Shown one piece after another: positions 6,280 to 13,120 of a stretch of 13,120 nucleotides of DNA. Every line of letters begins with the position of its first letter. The stretch's first letter is position 1. The notes under the pieces are model-generated. The model was not told the origin of the DNA. It made no database searches and saw only the letters and a list, made by a program, of their open reading frames with translations. The DNA is from Bacteroidales bacterium UBA1745 (GTDB taxonomy: Bacteria > Bacteroidota > Bacteroidia > Bacteroidales > UBA932). A program made the translations under genes and the position numbers. The DNA lies in NCBI GenBank assembly GCA_002314885.1, contig DCHT01000033.1:36282-49401 (forward strand), read 5' to 3'.

Positions 6280-8844
6280 TTATTTTTCTCTGATATAAAT
6301 ATAGTTGAGGCAGCTGCGCTCTCCCTTGGAATCGGAAGGCGTGCTGACGAGGGATCCCCTGCCGGCTGCGGAATCATAGACCCACATACAGGAGGATCCA
6401 CCTCCGTCGAAACGGGTCATATTCCAGCCTCCGAGCTTCTTTGCGATGCGATACATCTCATAGCTCTTGAGTCCCATTGACACCCAGTCCTGGCGTCCGT
6501 CCACCTCCACGAGCCAGACTTTCTTTCCGTCCTGGCTTACGGTGGCGAGGGTGACAGGGTCATAGGTAGTGATGTTGGTGTGCGTTGCCGGAGCCGTCTG
6601 GCTCTTATCCTCTCCGTTCACCATAAACTCGAACATAGTGGAGTTCTGGGTGTAGATAGGCTTAGCAACTCCGTCGACAGTCATATCTGCGCGGACCTGA
6701 ACTTCGGAGCCCACAGATGCAAGACCGGCCACAGTTGCAGCCACATCCCCGCTGAGCTGGATCACGAATTCCTTCTTGCCGGTCACGTAAGGACCTTCTG
6801 ACAGAGGAGTGTTCCTGCCGTCGTGGATGGCCGTGACGGTGGCGGCGGCATAGCCCTGGTTGACTCTCATAATGTCTCCAGTGAACTTGCAGACCAGATA
6901 ATAGGTGTCGGTCGCAAGGGCGTTATGCACGTTCGGGAGCTGGCTAGGATGAGGAGTCTTGACATACCTGTAGGTGTAGATATTTGCCTGGTATGAAGCG
7001 CTGCCCGTCCTGACGATAGTCTCGTTGATGGTGTAATAGTCGAACTCCTGGCCACCGATCTTGAAGGTACCGGCACGACCGTAAGTCGAACCGTTGAAGG
7101 ACTTCTTGCCGCAGGATGCCGTGCCGTCAGTGAAGGTTGTGAATGCCCAGTCGTGATTAGGAAGCCCCTTGCGGGTGTCCGGATTGTTCACGAAGACAGG
7201 CTCACCTTCCTCGATGTGAGGACCGCGGGAGTAACCGTCATTGCTGTCAAAGAAGCCCGTGTTGATGCCGGCAAGCACCTTCTGGCCCTCTGTGCGCTTG
7301 CGGGTGCAGAGCTGGGAGAGAGTCTCACGGATCTTCGGACCGTTGTTGCTGTTATTGTTGGCGTTCGGGTTCGGAACGATGTCGTCGGAATAAGCGGTAG
7401 TAAGCTCAATCTTTGTGCTGGTGAGATCGATTTCAAGCACACAGACCTTGCGAGGAACACCCGTACAGATATACTTGGTGTAAGTTACACCGTCGGCAAG
7501 AGCCTTGGTATCCTGCACCGTCCACGCGTAGTAATCGTCGCTGGTCCAGTCGACAGTCGTAGTTTCGGTATCGAAAGGTTTGGAAGACGGCTTAGGACTT
7601 ACGATCGCATTGTAGAAAGTCGCAGCAGGCGCAGAAGCTGGCTTGTCCTTGTACTCCAGGCCGCCCACGTGGCCATAACCGATATTGGTCTTGAAGGACG
7701 CAGCGGCGTAATTGTAGGCACAGCCCCAGGCCGGACCCATAGTTCCGTCGGAAGAAGTAGGGGCGATGATGCAGCCGCAGTTCTTGCAGTCGGTGAGTTT
7801 GCCCGTGCAGTAGCCCACGAAGCCGGCAGCACGTCCCTCTCCGGTCACAATCACATTACCGTTGTTGAGGAAAGACGTGGCCGTGCCCACAAAGGAACCG
7901 GCAAGTGCACCGCAGTTTCCGCCTGGAGCCGTGAGGTTTCCGTTGTTTACGGATGCGGAACCGGCCGCCTCGCCTATTACACAGGTAGCATCAGCCATAC
8001 CGGCGATGCCGCCCATATTGAAGGATTTGCCGGAAGCAAGAGGGCCCTCGACAACAATGCTGGCGTTGTTGACGCACTTGACGATGGTCGTCTTGGACGC
8101 ATAGCCGATGAGGCCGCCCACGGTGGCATCGCCGGCATTGCTGCCCTTGACGCTCACGCGGTCACCCTCGCTGCCGAAAGTGAAGTTCTGTATCGTCACG
8201 GCCTTGCCATAGCCTATGAAGCCCACGTTGTCCGCCTTGGACAGATCGCAGCTCCACTTGACATTGTACAGGGCGTGGCCGGCACCATTGAAGGTTCCGG
8301 CGTATGGGATGGTTGAGGTTCCCACCGGCGTCCATTCGGCGATGGAAGAGCAGTCGATGTCGTTAAGCAGGGTAACTGCACCCTCGACCATATATCTGGA
8401 AATGCTCTTGCCGGAGTTGTATCTCTTGGCGAAGTCCACGAGGTCCTCAGCCGTGGCAATGCCCTTGACGGCCGGATCCACATCCTCGGCTGCGGCAGCC
8501 TGGCTTACGCTGACCGTGACGGACTCTCCGTCCAGGTTCCTGATGGTGACGCTTGCGCTCCTTGGCTGCTTGTCCGGATTCTCAGCCACTGAGACGCCGA
8601 GTTCAGCGCCCTCAGAGGAGGCCTTACCGCTGCTCGCGGAGAGCTTCACCCAGGACTTTGAGGCATTGGCCACCCAGTCGCTGGAGGAAACTATCTTGAG
8701 CACGGTCGCGCCTCCGTCGCCCTCCACGGACACAGTCTCGGGAGTTACCGAGAACTGCGCCACGGGAGCGGGATCCGGCTGGCAGGCCGCTGCTAGGAAC
8801 AGGGCCGCCAAAGCGCAGATTATTATATGAAATGTCTTAGTCAT
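6280..8844 (-). CDS. BACON-GLUG lipoprotein with C-terminal phosphodiester glycosidase (NAGPA/DUF2233) domain
   Basis: 854 aa from ATG at 8844, which gives a clean lipoprotein signal (LFLAAAC, Cys21, then QPDPAP). One BACON domain lies at about 31-118 (SKSWVKLSASSG core, closing VSVSQAAA). The GLUG entry segment starts at about 128 (IATAEDLVDFAKRYN, LLNDIDCSSIAEWTPVG), and six GLUG-like units fill 207-395. A linker leads to a phosphodiester glycosidase domain at about 455-854. Family hallmarks: AGINTGFFD (G526-D533) followed by SRGPHIEEGEPV, VEVDGRQDW with Asp782, and FDGGGSSCMWV with Asp813 and Ser817-Ser818. The family includes the human 'uncovering enzyme', which removes GlcNAc from GlcNAc-1-phospho-mannose, and a crystallised Bacteroides ovatus DUF2233 protein. 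Bacterial substrates are mostly unknown. All three motif blocks are intact and no frameshift is seen. It follows the susD stop by 3 bases, the slot usually held by surface glycan-binding proteins. Likely role (inference): cleaving sugar-phosphodiester linkages at the cell surface. Confidence 0.92.
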   Translation of the reverse strand: MTKTFHIIICALAALFLAAACQPDPAPVAQFSVTPETVSVEGDGGATVLKIVSSSDWVANASKSWVKLSASSGKASSEGAELGVSVAENPDKQPRSASVTIRNLDGESVTVSVSQAAAAEDVDPAVKGIATAEDLVDFAKRYNSGKSISRYMVEGAVTLLNDIDCSSIAEWTPVGTSTIPYAGTFNGAGHALYNVKWSCDLSKADNVGFIGYGKAVTIQNFTFGSEGDRVSVKGSNAGDATVGGLIGYASKTTIVKCVNNASIVVEGPLASGKSFNMGGIAGMADATCVIGEAAGSASVNNGNLTAPGGNCGALAGSFVGTATSFLNNGNVIVTGEGRAAGFVGYCTGKLTDCKNCGCIIAPTSSDGTMGPAWGCAYNYAAASFKTNIGYGHVGGLEYKDKPASAPAATFYNAIVSPKPSSKPFDTETTTVDWTSDDYYAWTVQDTKALADGVTYTKYICTGVPRKVCVLEIDLTSTKIELTTAYSDDIVPNPNANNNSNNGPKIRETLSQLCTRKRTEGQKVLAGINTGFFDSNDGYSRGPHIEEGEPVFVNNPDTRKGLPNHDWAFTTFTDGTASCGKKSFNGSTYGRAGTFKIGGQEFDYYTINETIVRTGSASYQANIYTYRYVKTPHPSQLPNVHNALATDTYYLVCKFTGDIMRVNQGYAAATVTAIHDGRNTPLSEGPYVTGKKEFVIQLSGDVAATVAGLASVGSEVQVRADMTVDGVAKPIYTQNSTMFEFMVNGEDKSQTAPATHTNITTYDPVTLATVSQDGKKVWLVEVDGRQDWVSMGLKSYEMYRIAKKLGGWNMTRFDGGGSSCMWVYDSAAGRGSLVSTPSDSKGERSCLNYIYIREK
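7660..8226 (-). repeat. GLUG-like repeat array (6 units) in the phosphodiester glycosidase lipoprotein
   Basis: Residues 207-395 contain six units opening VGFIGYG, VGGLIGYA, MGGIAGMA, CGALAGSF, AAGFVGYC and MGPAWGCA. They carry the closing strands CVNNASI, SVNNGNL, FLNNGNV and CKNCGCI. The final unit ends GYGHVGG, the counterpart of the GKIGA/GDVGS endings in the paralogues. The array is two units shorter than the other three, and its Cys register is less complete. Confidence 0.72.
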
Positions 8845-8847
8845 ATA

Positions 8848-10659
8848 TTACATAGTACTGTCAGTCCAACCAGGGTTCTGGGTGAGAGCACCCTCGGTAA
8901 CCACGATCTGGTTTGCAGGGATAGGCCAGAGATAGTCCTTGCCCTCGTCCCAGACGTAATCCTCTGCACCGAAGTAGCAGAGATAGCCCTTGGTTCCCTC
9001 TGAAAGGGACCAGCCTGTGCTGACATCGATCTGAGAGTCGACGGAAATGGTAGCGGAAATGCTTGAAGGCTTGGTCTTGTTGTAGAGCAACAGGTCTGCC
9101 TTGCCGTCCTTGTCGAGGTCGATCTCGCCGAGGCCGCTGACATAGATGCCCTGGAAGCCGTTGGTGGTCTTAGGGCAGAGCCACTTGCCTTCACCCCAGC
9201 GGAGGAGATCCCACTGGCGGAAGCCTTCTGCGAAGAGCTCGACAGTCCTCTCGCGGCGTACCTCGAGAATTGCGGCGAGCTGAGTTCCCTTGGCATTTGG
9301 ATAGTACTCGGCCATAATCGGATCCACGGTGGTAGGGACGGTCTTCATAAGAACCATACCCACGCGGGAACGTATGACATCAATGGTAGCCTGAACATCA
9401 GAATCGGTAAGGGTGCCGAGTTCAGCCTTTGCCTCCGCATAGTTGAGCAGGGCCTCAGGATACCTCATAAGATTGAAATCGATAGTATAGCCGGAAGCTG
9501 TCTCGTGAGAGTTGTCGCCGACATACTTCACGGAACGATAACCGCTCCAGGTGCGCTCGAAGTCCACAGATGCGTGGGCGCTTTCGCCAACCTGGATGTA
9601 GGCAGGACCGTGGAGGGTCTGAGCCATACGAGGGTCGCGGCCCTGGAACTGAGAGAAGTAGTCGAGGGTCTCCCAGCCTGCAACGGTGGAGATGGACTTG
9701 CCGGTGGAGGTGAGGTAATGATTCACCATCCTCACAGTGGCACTGCGGCGGCCGTTCTTCTGGTCGAACTGGAGACCGTGGGAGATGGCTGCGTCAGCAG
9801 AATAGCGACGGGCAAGTATGGACTCGGATGGGTCTGCGTCCTCGAGGAGGAAGAAATCCCTGTAAGCAGTGGTAGTCGAAGAACCTGCGTAGAGGGTCCT
9901 GGTGCCGAGGAGCTTGCTTGCTGCATCTGCGGCCTGCTCGAGGAACCAAGTTGAGGAAATGGTCTGACCATCGAATTCCTGCACGTCCTGAGGCACATAC
10001 TCTGTGCCTTCGTGATACTTTCTGAAAGTGCCTTCGAAGAGGGCGATGCGGCTCTTCAGCAGAAGGGCGGCAGCCTTTGAGACGTGGTAGGTAGGATCGC
10101 TGGTCCACTTCTCCGGGAGGAGTTCGTATGCCTTGTCGCAGTCCTCGAGGGCCTTCATCATAACGTAGCCGCGTGGGTCGCGAGGCTTCTTGAGAAGCTC
10201 CTCATCGGCAGAACCGATGACGCGGTCATACCAAGGCATATCGCCGTACTGGCGAACCATCTGGTAGTAGAAATATGCGCGGAAGAAATATGCAGCGCCG
10301 TCGTATGGGGCCCTGACGTCCTCAGCACAGCCCTTGTCGTTCTCGAGCTGATAGTTGATATAACGCAGCGGCGCGAAGGTAGAGGTGCTCCAGCTGTTGG
10401 AAGAAGCAGTCCTGGTACCCTTCTGGATTGCGGAGAGGCTCCTGGACAGATAGACGTCGGAGTTGACCTCAGCGAGATCCGCTGCGGATTCGAGAATCAG
10501 GGAATAATAGCGGTTGACCCAGAGTTCCATTGCATCCTTGGACGAGAAGTACGTGTCAGGGGCAAGGGAAGTCTCAGGCACCTTGGTAAGGAAACCTTCG
10601 CAGGAAGCAACTGATGCCGCGAGGGCGAGTATTCCGATAAAATATTTGATCTTTTTCAT
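8848..10659 (-). CDS. SusD/RagB family outer-membrane glycan-binding lipoprotein
   Basis: 603 aa. ATG at 10659 opens a lipoprotein signal (MKKIKYFIGILALAASVASC, Cys20). The mature start EGFLTKVPETSLAPDTYF is typical of the family. Helical TPR-like segments follow (YFFRAYFYYQMVRQYGDMPW, then SKAAALLLKSRIALFEG). The family hallmarks come next: LMRYPEALLNYAEAKAELG at about 395-414, RRERTVELFAEGFRQWDLLR at about 466-486, and a C-terminal YLWPIPANQIV...LTQNPGW. Length is normal. SusD proteins form a hinged lid on the SusC barrel and capture glycans at the cell surface. The gene starts 13 bases after the susC stop, the standard pair arrangement. An oddity is D514-L-D516-K-D518-G-K-A-D522, an EF-hand/dockerin-like calcium loop near the C-terminal third. 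Ligand specificity cannot be read from the sequence. Confidence 0.97.
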   Translation of the reverse strand: MKKIKYFIGILALAASVASCEGFLTKVPETSLAPDTYFSSKDAMELWVNRYYSLILESAADLAEVNSDVYLSRSLSAIQKGTRTASSNSWSTSTFAPLRYINYQLENDKGCAEDVRAPYDGAAYFFRAYFYYQMVRQYGDMPWYDRVIGSADEELLKKPRDPRGYVMMKALEDCDKAYELLPEKWTSDPTYHVSKAAALLLKSRIALFEGTFRKYHEGTEYVPQDVQEFDGQTISSTWFLEQAADAASKLLGTRTLYAGSSTTTAYRDFFLLEDADPSESILARRYSADAAISHGLQFDQKNGRRSATVRMVNHYLTSTGKSISTVAGWETLDYFSQFQGRDPRMAQTLHGPAYIQVGESAHASVDFERTWSGYRSVKYVGDNSHETASGYTIDFNLMRYPEALLNYAEAKAELGTLTDSDVQATIDVIRSRVGMVLMKTVPTTVDPIMAEYYPNAKGTQLAAILEVRRERTVELFAEGFRQWDLLRWGEGKWLCPKTTNGFQGIYVSGLGEIDLDKDGKADLLLYNKTKPSSISATISVDSQIDVSTGWSLSEGTKGYLCYFGAEDYVWDEGKDYLWPIPANQIVVTEGALTQNPGWTDSTM

Positions 10660-10672
10660 TGTTCCCGTGTGA

Positions 10673-13120
10673 TTAGAAGGTTATGTCAATACCCATAGTG
10701 AATGTCTTGGAATAAGGGTACATAGTACCATAGGTGGCATCGGTAGTAGCAACCTCAGGATCGACGGTCTTGGTGTACTTCTTCATAGGAGAGAGATAGA
10801 AGAGGTTCTCGCCTGAGAAGTAGATCCTGGCCTTTTCGATGGCCTTTGACCTGATAGGGAGGGTATATCCGATAGTGAGGTTCTTCAGACGCAGATAGGC
10901 GGCGTTCTGGAGATACCTGTCGCTGGTTACGAGACCTGTGCTGTCGAGTCCACGGGACCTCCTGCGAGGGAAGTATGCCTTGGAGTTGTCGGCACCTTCC
11001 GCAGTTGACCAGGAGATTGACTCGATGTTGCTTGCGATGAAGGTAGGCCTCTGGTAAGAATAAGGGCCGAAGAAATATCCGTCATATCCGGAAGGCATCC
11101 AGTTGATCTTGCCTACACCCTGGAAGAAAATGGAGAAGTCCACGCCGTACCAGTTGAGGTCGCCCTTGAGGGAGTAGATGTAGCGTGGGAGGCTGTTACC
11201 TATGACCTCACGGTCGCCAGGGTTTTCAAGCGTACCCTTGCCGGCATCGATCTTCTTGTCGTCATTGAGGTCGAGGTACTTGACATCACCCGACATCAGA
11301 TGGTTGTAAGGAGCGGCGGATCCGAAGACGCGCTTGTTGACGACAGAGCAGTCGATTGAAGCCTCGTATTCGGCAGCTTCCTCATCGCTCTGGAAGAGTC
11401 CGCCTGAACGGTAGCCCCAGATTTCGCCGAGGGTCTTGCCCACATAATAGGTGTTGATGAGGTTCTGCTCGTTGTTGTACTTGGTGATGACTGTCTTGTA
11501 GTCACCGAGGGATACGCTCACGCCGTAGTTGAGGGCCTTGCCAGCCACCATTGCGCCGTCTCTCCAGCTGAGGGAGAGTTCATAGCCCATAGTGCGGAGG
11601 TCTGCGCAGTTCTCCTTCGGCTCTGCCGCACCATAGACGACAGGAAGCGTGTTTGCGGATGCAAGCATATTCTTGGTGTCGCGGATATAGAAGTCGGCGG
11701 ACAGATTGAGGCGTGACTTCAGGAAGCCGGCATCGATACCGAGGTTCTTGGTAATCTGGGTCTCCCAGGTCAGTCCGCTGGACTTAGGGGCGGATGCAGA
11801 AGCATACTGAGCCTTGTTGGTGCCGTCAAAGGTATATGAGAGGCTGCCCGTGGAAATGGTATCAATATAATAGTAATTGCCGACCTGCTGGTTGCCGAGG
11901 GCACCGTATGACAGACGGATCTTGAGGTTGTTCACGTATGCCTTGGCAGGCTCGAAGAAAGGCTCCTCGGAAATACGCCAGCCGGCGGAAGCGGATGGGA
12001 AGAAGCCCCAGCGGCTGCCCTTGGCAAAACGGGAAGTTCCGTCATAGCGTCCGGAAAGTTCCACGAGGTAGCGGCCCTTGTAGTCGTAGTTCGCACGGGC
12101 GAAGAAACCGAGGGTCCTGTAGGAAGTGATAGTCTCCTTGGCGGTGGAGATTGTGCCCTGTGCCATATCGATGTAGGACATATCGGAGTTCATTGAACCG
12201 TCCTGCTGAATGGTGATCGTGTTCTGGTAGGAGTCCACAAAGTTGGCACCGGCAGTCACGCCCACGGAGTGGTCACCGAAGGTCCTGTTGAAGGCCAGAT
12301 ATGCATTTGCCTCGTGAGTGTTCTGGAATATCCTGTACTCGCGGGTGAAGTCATATACGGAGCCATTGTAGAAGTAACCAGGATTGCCATAGACCGTATT
12401 GCCGTCGGCATCCTTGGAAGAGGACACGTAGAGCCTGCGGTTGACGTTGTCATAGCTGTTCGGGGTCTGTACGCTGCGGTACTTGTAGCTGCGGTCGCGG
12501 CGACGATAGGTGTAGTCCGTGACGAACTTGAGGCCGTCGGCTATCTTGAAGGTAAGCCTGTTGCTGACGGTGATATAGTTGTTCTGGCGGCTGTTGGTAT
12601 TGGTCTTAGCCACCATAGGGCCATAACGTCCGGAGAAGAGCGGAGAAGTCGCATCTGCCATATAACCAGGCACTGCATTGAGCGTGCCGTCCGGGTTGAA
12701 AGGCACGTATGTCGGAGACACGTTCTGGGTGAGGTTGTAGAGGATACCCTGAGACATATAGCCCTCGGAACCATCCTGCTCCCAGAATCCGCCGTAATCG
12801 TAGGCGGTGTGCTCGAAGCTGACATTGGTCGAGAGATCGAGCCACTTGGCGACCTTTGCATCCACCTTCGCACGGAAGTTCACGCCGTTGTAGAAGTCCT
12901 CTGAACCGGCATTGAAGAAGCCCTCACGATAGAGGTAGCGGCCTGACACGAAATACTTGACCTTGTCGGTACCGCCCTTGATGGAGAGGTTGTGCTCGGT
13001 CTCCGGACGGTTTCTCTTGAAGAGGAAGCCATACCAGTCGAAGTTACCGAGGTACAGGTATGTATATTTGCCGCTGTTGTCCGGAATCACCCAAGGACGG
13101 CTTGGATTCTCGGTCTTGTC
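10673..13120 (-). CDS. SusC/RagA family TonB-dependent outer-membrane transporter (5' end outside window)
   Basis: 815 residues of the C-terminal part are visible. The frame stays open to base 13120, so the GTG at 13090 is internal and not a start. The first visible residues DKTENPSRPWVIPDN continue into LYLGNFDWYGFLFKR, then LSIKGGTDKVKYFVSGRYLY, the stretch just after the plug domain in SusC proteins. The rest is beta-barrel, including the conserved DVKYLDLNDDKKIDAGKGT segment. It ends YPYSKTFTMGIDITF with the terminal aromatic residue used for barrel assembly. The usual length is about 1000-1100 aa, so roughly the first 200-300 residues are missing (signal peptide, CarboxypepD-like domain, TonB-box/plug). 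It imports oligosaccharides or other oligomers together with the SusD partner encoded 13 bases downstream. It is the most upstream gene here, so the operon promoter should lie outside the window. Confidence 0.97.
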   Translation of the reverse strand, partial: DKTENPSRPWVIPDNSGKYTYLYLGNFDWYGFLFKRNRPETEHNLSIKGGTDKVKYFVSGRYLYREGFFNAGSEDFYNGVNFRAKVDAKVAKWLDLSTNVSFEHTAYDYGGFWEQDGSEGYMSQGILYNLTQNVSPTYVPFNPDGTLNAVPGYMADATSPLFSGRYGPMVAKTNTNSRQNNYITVSNRLTFKIADGLKFVTDYTYRRRDRSYKYRSVQTPNSYDNVNRRLYVSSSKDADGNTVYGNPGYFYNGSVYDFTREYRIFQNTHEANAYLAFNRTFGDHSVGVTAGANFVDSYQNTITIQQDGSMNSDMSYIDMAQGTISTAKETITSYRTLGFFARANYDYKGRYLVELSGRYDGTSRFAKGSRWGFFPSASAGWRISEEPFFEPAKAYVNNLKIRLSYGALGNQQVGNYYYIDTISTGSLSYTFDGTNKAQYASASAPKSSGLTWETQITKNLGIDAGFLKSRLNLSADFYIRDTKNMLASANTLPVVYGAAEPKENCADLRTMGYELSLSWRDGAMVAGKALNYGVSVSLGDYKTVITKYNNEQNLINTYYVGKTLGEIWGYRSGGLFQSDEEAAEYEASIDCSVVNKRVFGSAAPYNHLMSGDVKYLDLNDDKKIDAGKGTLENPGDREVIGNSLPRYIYSLKGDLNWYGVDFSIFFQGVGKINWMPSGYDGYFFGPYSYQRPTFIASNIESISWSTAEGADNSKAYFPRRRSRGLDSTGLVTSDRYLQNAAYLRLKNLTIGYTLPIRSKAIEKARIYFSGENLFYLSPMKKYTKTVDPEVATTDATYGTMYPYSKTFTMGIDITF

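Noticed and set aside
1760..8080. Recurring short plus-strand motif ccgttgttg, at first sight a CRISPR-like or DNA direct repeat
   Set aside because: Spacing is irregular and each copy is the reverse complement of codons for Asn-Asn-Gly in the GLUG-like units; it is a protein repeat.
7153..8316. 387-codon plus-strand open frame opposite the phosphodiester glycosidase gene, and other long plus-strand frames
   Set aside because: It lies antisense to a gene with clear lipobox, BACON, GLUG and NAGPA signals. The translation resembles no family I recognise and fits a shadow frame in GC-rich DNA.
10673..13090. GTG at 13090 as the start of the SusC-like gene
   Set aside because: The frame continues open to the window edge with family-typical sequence (NPSRPWVIPDN), and a start here would lack the signal peptide and plug domain.

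Overview
The window looks like a stretch of a Bacteroidota (Bacteroidales) chromosome. The reasons are a SusC/SusD pair, four consecutive lipoproteins with a lipobox Cys at residue 20 or 21, BACON domains, and A/T-rich start regions without a clear Shine-Dalgarno. Base composition is GC-rich by eye (mid-50s percent, not computed). That fits a high-GC lineage such as Alistipes/Rikenellaceae or an uncultured gut Bacteroidales better than classical Bacteroides, but this is only a leaning.

Every gene I can support lies on the minus strand, so transcription runs from high to low coordinates. The order is: SusC-like TonB-dependent transporter (5' part outside the window), SusD-like lipoprotein, BACON-GLUG-phosphodiester glycosidase lipoprotein (854 aa), BACON-GLUG lipoprotein (579 aa), two-BACON, two-GLUG-array lipoprotein ending in a DUF4886 SGNH hydrolase domain (1471 aa), and the first 30 codons of another exported protein at the low-coordinate edge. 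The gaps between genes are 13, 3, 8, 20 and 3 bases. I see no terminator and no convincing internal promoter, so this reads as one operon driven from upstream of susC. No gap exceeds 20 bases, and no RNA gene, insertion sequence or CRISPR array is visible.

The layout is that of a polysaccharide/glycoconjugate utilisation locus. SusC and SusD would form the outer-membrane import complex, and three large surface lipoproteins would bind and trim the substrate beside it. The unusual part is the lipoprotein set. All three share one architecture: lipobox, BACON domain(s), a conserved entry segment, then an array of GLUG-like repeats probably forming a beta-helix. They differ in the tail: a phosphodiester glycosidase (NAGPA/DUF2233), nothing, or an SGNH hydrolase (DUF4886). 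The arrays have eight, eight, eight and six units. No classical glycoside hydrolase or polysaccharide lyase and no SusR/HTCS/anti-sigma regulator is in view. My best hypothesis is a SusCD system for a phosphodiester-linked and possibly acylated glycan, with enzymes displayed on repeat stalks. Substrate and activity are inference.
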